Source of the DNA: Arabidopsis thaliana
Lineage: Eukaryota; Streptophyta; Magnoliopsida; Brassicales; Brassicaceae
Assembly (NCBI RefSeq): GCF_000001735.4
Contig: NC_003075.7
Span: forward strand, 7,255,001-7,319,000
Direction: 5' to 3'
DNA length: 64,000 nucleotides
Positions 45,375 to 57,522 of this stretch are shown here, in pieces. The notes beneath the pieces were generated by a model. The model did not search any database and was not told the origin of the DNA. It was given only the letters and a program-made list of their open reading frames with translations. Numbering within the stretch: position 1 is the first letter of the stretch; each line of letters begins with the position of its first letter. A program made the position numbers and the translations under genes.

Positions 45375-46684
45375 ATTCTTAATTAGTTATTTATATTTTT
45401 TTGTCGATTGAGGGGGCAATGCCCCCTACTATTTATTCAAAAAACTTATAAAAAATTACAAACGAATATTGCGTGGGAACGAGGTTCCAACAGAATCCTC
45501 TACCATAATCGAATTGACAGAAGCCGGACAATCATCCAATAACTGCAAACCAATCGGTAAAGTGAACGCATAGTTTGCTAATCCGTCCGCGAGGCGATTA
45601 GCTTCCCTATACACATGTGTAACCCGGACTAACCAGTCCCTTGCGATAAAGCCTTGGCACAAACGTACCAGGAAAGCCAGTGGATGCGTATCCCTTATCC
45701 CTGACTGTAGAAACCCGACCACCAACTTCGACTCAACCTCCAACACCACCCGCCGTACCCCTCTCTCCCAAGCAGTCACCAGCCCATAATATACTCCCCA
45801 CAGTTCAGCTAAGGGAGCTGAACACACTCCGATGTTAAGCGCAAACCCTCCCAGCCAACTGCCCTCCCCATCCCTAACCACACCCCTTGCCGTCGCGAAC
45901 CCCGGATTTCCGTGTGAGGCCCCGTCCGTGTTCACCGTTGCCCATCGTTCGCTCGGCTTCTTCCAAACGATCTGCCTCTCCACTCTTTCTCCCAAATTCC
46001 TGCCCGCATTGACTTTCAAGTACGCCGCCCCAACCTCCGCAGCCATGTCCCGTACAAACCGAACCCGATCCCTACATGGTCTCAACTCGCCAAACACATT
46101 CATGCATCTCCATTTCCATCCCCACCATATCGACATAGCAAACAACGTAGGCCACCCTCCCCTACTCGGATCCTCTTTCTGGTGTAGATTCTCATAAAGC
46201 CATTCCAAGAGAGATCTTGTGAAGAACCTCTCACGTTCCCGGGCAGGCACTAACCGTAACCAAATACCACTCATTGCTGGACAATCCCGAAGGACATGTA
46301 TAATTGTCTCCTTCGCTCCTCTACACACTTGGCAAACGTCGGTATCCCCCATGTGTCTCCGAGCTCTCTCCACATTCGTTAATATAGCCTGGTTCCCTAC
46401 AAGCCATAAAAAAACTCGTACCCTTTCCGGAGCCAATACTCTCCATATCCTGGAAAAGAAACGCTCCATGTCCTGAGTCTGCGATCCCTCCTCCATGAGT
46501 AGAGAATAAGCCGACCCCACTGTAAACTCTCCATTCTCCGTACCAGACCATGACAGAGTATCCGCTACTCCGGGACCGCCTCCCAACACGACCGCAGTCA
46601 ATCGTAACAGCAGCTTCTCCGGTAAGAAACACGAAATTCTGCCCATGTCCCAACCAACACGAAATTCTTAATTAGTTATTTATA
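45375..46684 (-). mobile_element. LINE 3' end with RNase H domain in amine oxidase intron (LINE D)
   Basis: Minus-strand, antisense to the host gene. A 21-bp direct repeat starting attcttaattagttattt flanks it at 45375-45395 and 46664-46684; the element is 45396-46663 with its poly(A) at 45396-45402. A continuous frame of nearly 400 codons (45456-46646) holds the zf-RVT region (RIWRVLAPERVRVFLWLVGN, CQVCRGAKETIIHVLRDC) and an RNase H domain (WATVNTDGASHGNPG, SAPLAELWGVYYGL, VVLEVESKLVV, HVYREANRLADGLANYAF). The third acidic RNase H position is Glu (VES) where Asp is usual. The open frame and exact repeats point to a fairly young 5'-truncated insertion. Confidence 0.93.
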
Positions 46685-47994
46685 AGATTGAGATTTCACC
46701 GGGGCAGAAAAATGATTAATTGTCATGATTTATGAATAAAAGAAAAAAGAAATCTACTTACACTTAAAATGGAAACAGTTTATACTGTGAGATAAAGAGA
46801 TTGATTAATTACGATTTAAGTAAAAGAAAGAAAAATAACTTTGAATTGTGAATTGAATACAACAAAAACAATATGCACGCATTACAAATATTTAGTCTTG
46901 TTTTTTATTAGCCGTTAAGGGAAGTGAGACCAAAGGTGACACTTGTGGTACGAATGGTAGCTTCAGTGGGTAACTACGATTACATCATTGATTATGAGTT
47001 CCAAACTGATGGGGTTATGAGAGCAAAGGTACTTTCAATATTTGACTTTTATCTCATTTTGACAAAAACAAATCATAAAAGGTTCCGTATTGAAAATATT
47101 TTACTTTTGGTAATATCAACGACAGGTTGGGCTTAGTGGAATGTTGATGGTGAAAGGGACAACGTACGAGAACAAGAACCAAGTGAAGAAAGACAAAGAA
47201 GGTAATGAAGAAGAGCTTTATGGCACGATTCTGTCCGAAAATGTAATTGGAGTTATTCACGACCACTACGTCACTTTTTACCTTGACCTCGATGTCGATG
47301 GCCCGGACAATTCCTTTGTTAAAGTGAACCTCAAGAGGCAAGAGACGGCGCCAGGTGAGTCACCTAGGAAAAGTTACATGAAAGCAGTTAGGAACATTGT
47401 GAAAACCGAAAAAGACGGTCAGATCAAGCTTAGCTTGTACGATCCATCAGAATACCACGTCATTAATCCTGGTAAAACAACTCGAGTTGGTAACCCGACG
47501 GGTTACAAGGTTGTCCCTAGAGCCACAGCAGCTAGTCTACTTGACCATGATGATCCACCGCAGAAGAGAGGAGCTTTTACTAATAACCAAATTTGGGTTA
47601 CTCCCTACAATAAGTCCGAGCAATGGGCTAGTGGTTTATTCACTTACCAAAGCCATGGTGATGATACTCTTGCGGTTTGGTCCGACAGGTGATTAGTTGC
47701 AAAGAATTACCCTTTTTATTAGTTATATTATAGTTAATATTGTTACGATTGATTTAGTGTCTTTATTTGGTGTGATGCAGAGATAGAGATATAGAGAATA
47801 AGGACATTGTGGTGTGGTACACGCTTGGGTTCCATCACATTCCATGTCAAGAAGATTTTCCGATAATGCCCACTGTTTCTTCAAGTTTCGATTTGAAGCC
47901 CGTAAATTTTTTCGAGCGCAATCCAATCCTTAAGGCCGCTCCAAACTTTGAATATGACCTTCCGGTTTGCGGAGCCAAATCTGATTCTGCTTGA

Positions 47995-49433
47995 GAAGAA
48001 TAAAGAACCAACAAAAGAAATTATCCAACTTTTTGGATCTTATTGGCAAAACTACAAATCAAGTTACATGATATTCACTTTCCTATGTGTTATTGGCGAA
48101 ATCCCAACTCCTACAAAACTTATAAGCGCAAAAATAGTATATAACATGTCCAATTCACACCGGAATGTTAATCTCAAGGAATTGTATTTTCTCCTAGAAT
48201 CACTACTTTTGTGATAGAAGACTTTTTTTTTGTCAACCTTGATAGAAGATCTTGATAAGATTTTTTGTTTTTGTTTTTGGCATTGATAACACATTATTCT
48301 TTCCTAAAAGAAATTAGTACTCCCCTATATCTCAGTCAATTTACTAATGTTTGATCTTATGTTTGTATATCTTCTCAAAGCTTGATCGTATCTTTCTCTT
48401 AATTTGTATCTCAGTGTCATTTTATCAATTAATGCTTGATTGTATACGGAGTATTGGTATTTAACATAATTTTAATGTTCACTGTGTGAATCTAAGTAAA
48501 TCAACAGTCCAGAGACTCAGATTGATAATGCTACTACCTAATTCCTTGACGTAACAAATGCTTATATCTCATCTAAGAAATATTCAGTCGAAAATAAAGC
48601 ATTTCCATCACTCTCTGCTCATAAAACTATCACAATAGATATTGACAAAAAAAATGGGCTTCTGCCTTCTGTTAGATTTATCTATCAAACCAACTCTCCG
48701 AAGTGGGCTTCTAACAGAGAAACAAGACATGGGCCACAAAACAATTAAGCCCACTCAGAAGCCCAAGACGAAAACTGTGCAACGGTCGTCTTCAATGTTT
48801 CAGCATAAAGACAAAGGGAACAAAACTGCAGAGATGACGAAAGCTTGTACGGAGGAGATAGCACTCTCCAATCAATTCTCAGCCCTTGATGGCTTAGAGA
48901 CATCAAGATGAAGACATGTGTAAGGGTTTATCTAGGGTTTTAGTTCACATATGTCCTTGTATAAAAACCCAAACAATAGCCGCTTGTAATCTCTAAGAAG
49001 CAGAATGAATGAAAACCAAAACTTTTCATAAAGATTTATAAACTTCTTCATTATCGACATCATGAGCCTCTTGGGCCTTCATCATTCTTCAAAATCATAC
49101 CATAGTTTATAGTTTTTACTGCGTACCACAAATATGGCACCGTACATATATCATTATAGGTTTCTAGGAGTTGACAAATGTTTAGTCCTCCATTTTTCAA
49201 TCGTCAAAGATAAGATTCCTTATAATTCGTGTACATAATTGTTTTTTTATATATACCATAGCATGTGGTAGATATTTTATTTTCGGGATTGATATTTGTA
49301 TATCTCTTTATACTGTGAGTGTGAGGTGACGGTACTTAGTTAAGGCTCACTAGTTTCTTTAAATTCTATATAATACGATAACAATTCCTATGATCTTCAC
49401 TCTCCAAAGAACCAAAACAAAAAAAAAGTTGAC
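47995..49433. other. Spacer between the two amine oxidase genes
   Basis: 48320-48451 may be a small Stowaway-like MITE: TA flanks, left ctccc, right cggag, but the inverted repeats are short. At 48642-48911 an 89-codon frame (ending TEEIALSNQFSALDGLETSR) looks like a transposon ORF scrap. It is followed by a tataaaaacccaaac stretch at 48959-48973. TATA-like tctatataat at 49365-49374 lies about 60 bp before the next start codon. No host gene recognised. Confidence 0.4.
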
Positions 49434-51973
49434 ATGGACCAAAAAAGCTTTTTCCGGTTGATTTTTCTCATAGTCACAGCTGGTTTCATCATCTCCTTCA
49501 CTTCCACTAACTTCCCTCACGCGCCGACGAGGCTTCTTGATTGCACCGACTCTTCTTCTTCACCTCTTTGCGCTTCGAGAAACTTTCTTTTCAACAAACA
49601 ACAACCACGACCTATTCCTAAACATGATCCTAAACCAAATACCAAAAACCATGATCACGTGTCCGATACACCAAACCATCCTCTAGACCCACTCACGGTG
49701 TCGGAGATTAACAAAATCCGATCAATACTCTCTTCTCACGCGCTATTCACTTCCGGTACACCACACGCGCTCCACACCGTCGTTCTTGAAGAGCCTGAGA
49801 AGAATCTTGTCCGTCACTGGGAAAAAGGGAACCCACTTCCTCCGAGGAAAGCTTCCGTCATCGCACGTGTTGGCGCGGACACGCACGTGCTCACCGTTGA
49901 TATCTCTACGGGTCGGGTAGATTCAGAGAATAGCCCGGTTCGTGTTTCTGGTTACCCGATGATGACTATAGAAGAGATGAACGATATCACTGTTGTACCA
50001 TTTTCAAACGCGGATTTCAACCGTACGATCATCTCTCGTGGAGTTAATCTAACGGACGTGATTTGTTTCCCAATCTCTTGTGGTTGGTTTGGTAATAAAG
50101 AAGAAAACGCGAGGGTAATTAAAAGTCAGTGTTTCATGACACAAGGAACACCTAACTTCTACATGCGTCCTATCGAAGGTTTAACCATTCTCATCGATTT
50201 AGATACAAAGCAAGTGATCGAGATAACCGATACAGGTCGGGCTATACCCATACCCGGTTCAACCAATACCGATTACCGCTTCCAAAAGCTCGCAACCACC
50301 GACAAAACTCGGCCTCTAAACCCGATATCCATTGAGCAGCCACGTGGTCCAAGCTTCGTGATAGAGGACAACCATCTAGTGAAATGGGCAAATTGGGAAT
50401 TTCATCTAAAACCTGACCCGAGAGCAGGTGTGGTAATATCACGGGTAAGAGTACACGACCCGGATACTCATGAGACACGTGACGTGATGTACAAAGGTTT
50501 CGTGTCTGAACTTTTTGTTCCGTACATGGATCCATCGGACGCGTGGTACTTTAAGACTTACATGGACGCAGGGGAATACGGGTTCGGGTTACAAGCCATG
50601 CCACTCGTACCGCTTAATGATTGTCCACGAAACGCAGCCTATATGGACGGAGTTTTCGCCGCAGCCGATGGAACACCGTTCGTGAGAGAAAACATGGTTT
50701 GTATCTTTGAGAGTTACGCCGGAGATATTGGGTGGCGTCACTCCGAAAGCCCCATCACCGGTATACCGGTCAGTCTTTTTTTCTTATGGGTATTATTTAC
50801 ATAGAAAAAAGTTTAGGGTTTGAAAAGTAAATCTTAAAATTTTTGAGTTTTAATGTAAATTATAATTTGGATTTAGTAGATAAGGGAAGTGAGACCAAAA
50901 GTGACGCTAGTGGTACGAATGGCAGCTTCGGTAGGTAACTATGATTACATCATTGATTACGAGTTCCAAACTGATGGGCTTATAAAAGCTAAGGTATTTT
51001 TCTACTTTATATCAGTTTCCAAATTATAAAAGATTCCATATATATACGATTCCGTGGAATAATAAATATTTCACTTTTTTTGTCACTAACTAATGTACGT
51101 AATAATGACAGGTCGGGCTAAGTGGAATACTAATGGTGAAAGGGACAACATATCAAAACAAAAACCAAGTGGAGAAAGATAAAGACGGTAATGAAGAAGA
51201 GCTTCACGGCACGCTTCTGTCTGAAAATGTAATTGGAGTAATACACGATCACTACGTCACTTTTTACCTTGACCTTGACGTCGATGGCCCGGACAACTCA
51301 TTTGTTAAAGTGAATCTCAAGAGGCAAGAGACCGAGCCAGGCGAGTCACCGAGGAAAAGTTACCTAAAAGCTGTTAGGAACATTGCGAAAACCGAAAAGG
51401 ATGGTCAGATCAAGCTTAGCTTGTACGATCCATCAGAATTCCACGTCATCAACTCTGGTAAAACCACTCGGGTCGGAAACCCGACGGGTTATAAGGTCGT
51501 TCCTAGAACGACGGCAGCTAGTCTACTTGACCATGATGATCCGCCGCAGAAGAGAGGAGCTTTTACCAACAACCAAATTTGGGTCACTCCGTACAATAAG
51601 TCGGAGCAATGGGCTGGTGGCTTGTTCACTTACCAAAGCCATGGTGATGACACTCTTGCAGTTTGGTCAGACAGGTGATAAGTTCAAATTAATAATAACT
51701 AGTTATATATGTAGTGATGATTCGAATGTTTTATTTGATACATTATTGGTGTGATGCAGGGATAGAGACATAGAGAACAAGGATATAGTTGTGTGGTATA
51801 CACTTGGTTTCCATCACATTCCATGTCAAGAAGATTTTCCGATAATGCCCACGGTTTCTTCGAGTTTCGATTTGAAGCCCGTAAACTTTTTCGAGCGCAA
51901 TCCAATCCTCAGTGCCGCTCCAAACTTTGAACATGATCTCCCGGTTTGTGGAGTTCAATCTGTTTCTGCTTGA
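49434..51973 (+). CDS. Copper amine oxidase (intact)
   Basis: Four exons, 49434-50768, 50880-50993, 51112-51674 and 51760-51973, encode 741 residues. Signal peptide at about 1-28 ([20 protein letters not shown]), followed by the D2/D3 domains ([40 protein letters not shown]). Catalytic domain: Asp378 in [12 protein letters not shown] (general base), Tyr466 in [12 protein letters not shown] (precursor of the topaquinone cofactor), copper ligands His528 and His530 ([17 protein letters not shown]) and His689 or His690 ([15 protein letters not shown]). It oxidises primary amines such as putrescine to aldehyde, NH3 and H2O2; secretion to the apoplast is inferred from the signal peptide. It is a tandem duplicate of the disrupted upstream gene, with the same exon plan. 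Remembered as At4g12290. Confidence 0.94.
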
Positions 51974-53015
51974 GAAGAGTAAAGTACGAAATAAAGAAAT
52001 AGCAACTTTTGTATATTTGTGTTACTCTCAAGGTACACAATGTAATTTGTGGCCTTAAAACTGGTAATTAGATGTATAAATGTAAATGCTAATGTATATG
52101 TGTTTAAACGAGAATCCATATATTCATGCGGATTATGGAATTATTACCCTGCACCAGTGACACCTTAAACGATGAACAAATGTAATTAGATGTATATTGT
52201 TTCTGTCTCGGTAACTTTCACTATGAAAGAATTTTGGAGTCGAGTTTAACTTTAACCAGTACAAACATCGTGATTCTTCGTCTCCCACAAGATATTTTAA
52301 CCGATACAAACACGCGAACCATATTTCCCACGCTGCCTAGGCAGCCAATTTCTAGCCTCCTAGCCATTAACATATCACGTTTTGGTCAAAATAAGTCGGT
52401 GGTAATCAACTAAAACTATCCCAAACACTTACCCAAACTTTACGAAAATGTTCAAATTTCTTCAAAGGTTTGAAAATTTTGCAAGTTGTAGGAAAAAATT
52501 GTTAAGTTTTTTAGATTTTTCTGGTAAGTTCAAGAAAAACAAAAACTCTTGTAAGTTAGTTCAAGTGGCTGACAACTCTCTAGCATTTCTATCACATATA
52601 AATATGTCACATGTCTTATCTGAGTCGTTGTTTGTCACATGCTTACACATAAATGTAATTATGTAACTCGCTAGGGGTCCTTACCTCACCTAATCATGTT
52701 AGCTTTTAGAGGAAAATTTGATATGTATAATGTATTGTACTGATTTACGTCATCATATTCATCACCCATCATGATTTAATACAGAAAACAAATCCATGAT
52801 TATCATCTACACATTTGGAATATGATTAGTAGTTTTAGATCTTCTATTTTTAGCAATTATCGAGAGAGGACCACACCGTGCTAGTTATGCAAGTCAGATT
52901 GATGTTTGATTTTCCTTGCAAAACCAGAAATACATTACATTTTTACCCCAAAATAAAACAGGTACTACTTTTATTTCTATGGTATAAGAATTGCCTAATG
53001 TAACGATCTTTGCCC
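51974..53015. other. Convergent 3' flanks of the amine oxidase and first P450
   Basis: 3' UTR of the amine oxidase (AT-rich to about 52130) and 3' flank of the minus-strand P450. The 72-codon frame at 52448 has no recognisable features. No repeat border seen. Confidence 0.45.
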
Positions 53016-54692
53016 CTATAGGTAAAGATTCGAATCCGAAAACCTCGGAATGGGCAAGGCAACAAGAGGGATCTTGAGCTTCAAGACAATCCCAAACTTC
53101 TCTTTCAAATCCAACACGTGGCCTTCCGGTATCTTCCAATCGAACGAATGCAATAGTGTCGCGAGAGTGTATAAAACCATCCTCTCGGCGAGTGCTACAC
53201 CGGCACAAATTCTCCGGCCAGATCCAAATGGAAAATAGCTATAATTGGCTCCAGTGAAATCACAAGAGTTATTATCAAGAAACCTCTCAGGACGAAACTC
53301 AGTTGGATTCTCCCACACATTGGGGTCTCTCTGAATAGACCAAACATTTACGAAGATCTTAGTATCTTTAGGGATGGTGTAGCCGCCCACCACGGTGTTT
53401 TCAGCCGGACGGTGAGGGACTAACAAAGGAAGGGTTGGGTGAAGCCTAAGTGTTTCTTTCATAATGGCTAAAATGTAAGGAAGTCTAGTGATGTGTGATT
53501 CTTCAACAATGTTGTCTTTGCCTACAACTTCATCTAGCTCTTCTTGTGCTCTTTTGATCAGCTCCGGGTTGCTCATTAGCTCTGCCATCGCAAACTCTAT
53601 CGTGTTTGTCGATGTGTCAGTGCCACCAACCACCATATCCTTCATATGTAAAACAATAACATTAATGATCAAATCACTTTTCATAAACAAATAAATATCT
53701 ACAATCTCTATTTATACAAATACTTAAATCCTAAAATTATGAAACTAAAAGCATTAATTAATTACCGTGAGTAAGGCTTTGACATGATTAATGGTGATGG
53801 GAACCTCCGAGTCACCTTCTTGATCCTTTAATTTCATCAAATATTGCAAGAAGTCTTTAACTTCATCATCATCTCTTCCTCTTAACGGTTTCATCTGCTC
53901 GATGGCTCGATCAAGTACCGCATCAAGCTCGCGGGCACACACACCCATCCTCTTCACAAGTCCTTGAAGATCGAACCTCGCTAGCCAAGGAAAAAAGTCA
54001 GAAACATTAGGCTCACTCAAAAGCCTAGTAATTTCAGAAATCACTCCTTTAAACTCTGTTCCAACACTCTCCATCTCCTCTGCTTTCACCGACCCTCCCC
54101 ATAACATATTCATCGTTAGATTCATCATCGTCAAAAACAATTGATCTCCGACTTTAACCGGGGATTGTTTTCGACCTTGCTCGTACAAATATCTAGTTCT
54201 TTCCCGGACTTCTTTGCGTCGGAGCTCGTAGAAAGAATCCAAAGTTTTGCGGCTAAGGAGTTTTAGGACGCATATTTTTCTAAGCTGTCTCCATTCGGCA
54301 CCGTATGGTGTCCAAACGATGTCTATACCTCCATAGGTAGCGGCTCGGCCAGTGAGAGGGACGTCTCGGTTTGAGAAATTGATGTCTTGATCTTTCAAGA
54401 TCTCTCGAGCCAGCGATGGAGAGTTGACTACGATGGTTAGCTTTGAGCCAAGATTGAGTTTAAAGATTGGACCGTGACTTTGAGCGAGGTTTGCGAAGTA
54501 GGTGTGAAGGTCCGGATCAAGAAACGGGAGGTTCCCGACTATAGGCAGCCCTCGTGGTCCAGGCGGTAGGGACGGTTGCGGCGAGCGCTTAAAGATATAC
54601 CATAGAATCGAGAAGACAGTGGTGAGAATGACAATTGCGTAAGGAGTGAGATTGATTGTGTTGTCGGGAAAGAGATTTGAAATCGGAGACAT
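53016..54692 (-). CDS. CYP706A4: Cytochrome P450, CYP706A subfamily (copy 1)
   Basis: Two exons, 53766-54692 and 53016-53639, encode 516 residues from MSPISNLFPDNT. Membrane anchor at about 16-34 (LTPYAIVILTTVFSILWYIF), proline hinge (SLPPGPRGLPIVGNLPF), C-helix WRQLRK, I-helix VVGGTDTSTNT starting exon 2, K-helix ETLR (371-374), PERF at 426-429, and the haem loop FPFGSGRRICAG with Cys454. All P450 invariants are present. The intron lies just before the I-helix oxygen-binding segment (...ALLT/DMVVGG), as in all four copies here. CYP706A enzymes act on terpenoid-type substrates in known cases; the substrate of this copy is not shown by sequence. ER-bound on the cytosolic side. Name from length (516) and remembered order (At4g12300). 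Confidence 0.93.
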
Positions 54693-55597
54693 TTTTGATA
54701 AATGTTTTGACTTTGGAAGAAGAAATTATGAGATCGATAAGAGGAAAGTTTTATGATAGTATATTATCTTTTCATTTTTTTTTTTTTTGGGTCAGGACGG
54801 TCTCATGTAGTCATGTTGATGAATTCTGAGCGGCTGTGATACTTCCCAATGTTTTAAAAATACTTTTTACAATCAATCATATTTAGCTATATTTAGATAA
54901 ATAAAGCTAATGTTTTAATGGTAAAAGAGTAAGAGGGGAAAGTAAGCTGCCACCTTTCCAAAGAGTAGGACCAAAATTCATTTCGATGGCTAAACTTCAC
55001 TATGCAGAGGTATGAATCAATGCATGGGACCATTTTGCAAAGACTTTTTGAGAGCAATATTCCAAAAAATCTAAATTTTCTCAAGTTTAATATTCATAAA
55101 TAAACACAAAATTCCAGATGGATAGAACATAATTGATGATTTTTTGTGTCTTCCAATGTTTTATCTGAATTTCAATGAGACTCCAAAAAAAAAATGCTCG
55201 TTAAGCTGATATTGTTTTCAAAAAGATTTATGACCTCATTGAATTCTCTAATATTCTAACCAAAAAATACACCAAAAAAGAGTCAAACTAGGACTCGACA
55301 CAAAGTAAGTACTTGCTAATTTTCAAGTTTCTATAATCCTGTTTGGTTTTGTTCAAAATAGAAAATAAAAAAAAATGATATCTCACATCAAACAAAACTG
55401 GAACGAAAAACAAAATTGATATCTAACAACAATTAAGTAAAATTTATAAGTGGTCCTAGTTCAATAATGTTGCTGTTTATGGAAACCGATGTTTGGATTT
55501 CATTACAAAACTTATATGACAGTTAAAAACGTATATAATAAAAATCGCAAACATAACAATCTTTTTGCTTTTTAAGAAAACTATAAAGATTTTAGCA
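54693..55597. other. Promoter of P450 copy 1 and 3' flank of copy 2
   Basis: A gacggtctca word (54797-54806) also occurs in the promoter of copy 2 (57645-57654), each about 110-125 bp upstream of its start, as does the following gagcgg-tgtgat-cttcccaat stretch (54828-54850; 57671-57692). No gene. Confidence 0.5.
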
Positions 55598-57522
55598 TTA
55601 GAAATAAAAATTGGAATTGGACAACCTTGGAATGGGCAAGGCAACAAGAGGGGTCTTGAGCTTCAAGACAATCCCAAACTTCTCTTCCAAATCCAACACG
55701 TGTCCATCCGGAATCGTCCAATCGAATGAATGCAATAGAGTCGCGAGAGTGTACAAAATCATCCTCTCGGCGAGTGCTATACCTGCGCAAATTCTCCTGC
55801 CAGATCCAAACGGAAGATAGCTATAATCAGTTCCAGTGAAATCACAAGACTTCTTATCAAGAAACCTCTCGGGACGAAACTCAGTCGGATACTCCCACAC
55901 ATTTGGGTCTCTCTGGATAGACCAAACATTGATGAAGATCTTAGTGTTTTTTGGGATGGTGTAGCCGCCGACCAGCGCGGTTTCAGACGGACGGTGAGGG
56001 ACTAGCAAAGGAATGGTTGGATAAAGTCTAAGTGTTTCTTTCAAAACGGCTAATATGTAAGGAAGGCTAGTGATATGTGATTCTTCAACAATGTTGTCTT
56101 TGCCCACAACTTCATCTAGCTCTTGTTGCGCTCTTCTCATCAACTCTGGGTTACTTATTAGTTCAGCCATCACAAACTCTATCGTGTTGGTTGATGACTC
56201 TGTACCACCAACTACCATATCCTTCACACATTGATTAAGTCATGAGCAAATAAACATCTTACAAATAACATCTAAATGCTAAAGCGACTAATGCTGATTG
56301 GTAATCTACATAATGGCGAAATGACTAAAAACTTATTTTTGCATGATTTTACCAATCGAAAAACTAATGCCTTATCATGAATTTCAAATATTATTCTGCA
56401 ATACTAATGAAAAATATAATTGTGAAATTATCATTCCGACTTTTCATATAATTTAAGTGTTTGTCTATTAGTATTTCAAACTTTTCATTTCCGATATATA
56501 CTTTTTGTCAATTTCAACAGATATGCTATTCTCCGATAATTATATTCTTAAGTATAAAAATTGAAACCATTTAATTTCATTACCATGAGTACGGCTTTGA
56601 CATGGTTCATTGTAATAGGGACGTCCGAGTCAGCTTCTTGGTCCCTTAACTTCATCAAGTGTTGTAAAAAATCTTTACATTCACCATCATCACCATCCCT
56701 ACTTCTTAGCCGTTGCATCTGCTCGATGGCTCGATCGAGTATCGCATCGAGATCTCGAGCATACAAATGCATCTTCTTAACAAGCCCTTGAAGATCGAAT
56801 CTAGCTAGCATCGGGAAAAAATCAGAAACATTAGGCACACCCAAAAGCCTAGTTATCTCAGAAATCACTCCTTTAAACTCTGTTCCAACACTCTCCATAT
56901 CCTCTGCTTTCACTGACCCTCCCCATAACATATTCATCATTAGATTCATCATCGTCAAAAACAACTGCTCTCCAACATTCACCGGTGATTTTTCTAGACC
57001 TTTCTGGTACAAACATCTCGTTCTTTCTCGGATTTCTTTGCGTCGAAGCTCATAAAAGGAATCCAAAGTTTTGCGGCTAAAAAGTTTGGCAGCACAAACT
57101 TTTCTAAGCATTCTCCATTCGGCACCGTATGGTAACCATACAAGGTCCAGACCACCATAAGTAACGGCTCGGGCCGTGAGAGGGACGTCATGGTTTGAGA
57201 AATTGATATCTTGATCTTTAAGGATCTCGCTAGCCAGCGATGGAGAGTTTACCACGACAGTTAGTTTTGAGCCAAGATTGAGTTTGAAGATTGGACCATG
57301 ACTTTGAGCGAGTTTTGTGAAGTAGGTGTGAAGATCCGGGTCAAGGAAGGGAAGGTTTCCGACTATAGGTAGCCCTCGCGGTCCAGGTGGTAGAGGCGGT
57401 TGCGGCGAGCGTTTGAAGATGTACCATAGAATCGAGAAGGTAGCTGTGAGAATGAGTACTGCGTAAGCGTAAGGAGTGAGACTGATTGCGTTGTCGGGGA
57501 AGAGATTTGAAAGCATAGACAT
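55598..57522 (-). CDS. CYP706A5: Cytochrome P450, CYP706A subfamily (copy 2)
   Basis: Exons 56584-57522 and 55598-56221 encode 520 residues. The start is the ATG at 57522 (MSMLSNLFPDNAISLTPYAY); a second ATG two codons on is possible. Same layout as copy 1: anchor, PPLPPGPRGLPIVGN, I-helix VVGGTESSTNT (Glu for Asp and Ser for Thr against copies 1 and 3), KETLR, PERF, LPFGSGRRICAG with Cys458. The intron is longer (362 bp). The segment 55740-56043 in exon 2 is almost identical to the same part of copy 3, far closer than the rest of the two genes. Remembered as At4g12310. Confidence 0.93.

Larger units (their letters stand above)
42808..47994 (+). pseudogene. Copper amine oxidase gene interrupted by a hAT element
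   Basis: Exons 42808-44531 (containing the insertion), 46912-47028, 47126-47688 and 47781-47994 follow the intact neighbour at 49434-51973 codon by codon. Without the 372-bp insert and its 8-bp duplication the frame would encode 745 residues. Copper amine oxidases deaminate primary amines such as putrescine in the apoplast or peroxisome, making aldehyde, ammonia and H2O2. Features present: signal peptide (RLFLLITTACFILLFTS), [11 protein letters not shown] (catalytic Asp) in exon 1, the topaquinone site VGNYDY in exon 2, and copper ligands HDH in exon 3 and GFHHIP in exon 4. The insert follows MPLE in exon 1. Reading through it ends at a stop at 44059-44061 after 417 codons, before the cofactor Tyr and copper ligands. 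The first intron is about 2.4 kb because of a LINE. Likely annotated as two adjacent loci. Confidence 0.85.

Noticed and set aside
45832-46197. 121-codon plus-strand ORF
   Set aside because: Antisense shadow of the LINE RNase H frame on the minus strand.
45456-46646. Host RNase H-like gene
   Set aside because: Exact 21-bp target duplications, poly(A) tract and adjoining zf-RVT region show it is a LINE 3' end and not a host gene.
52448-52666. 72-codon ORF downstream of the amine oxidase
   Set aside because: Phe/Lys-rich low-complexity frame with no motif, no promoter and no relative in the window.
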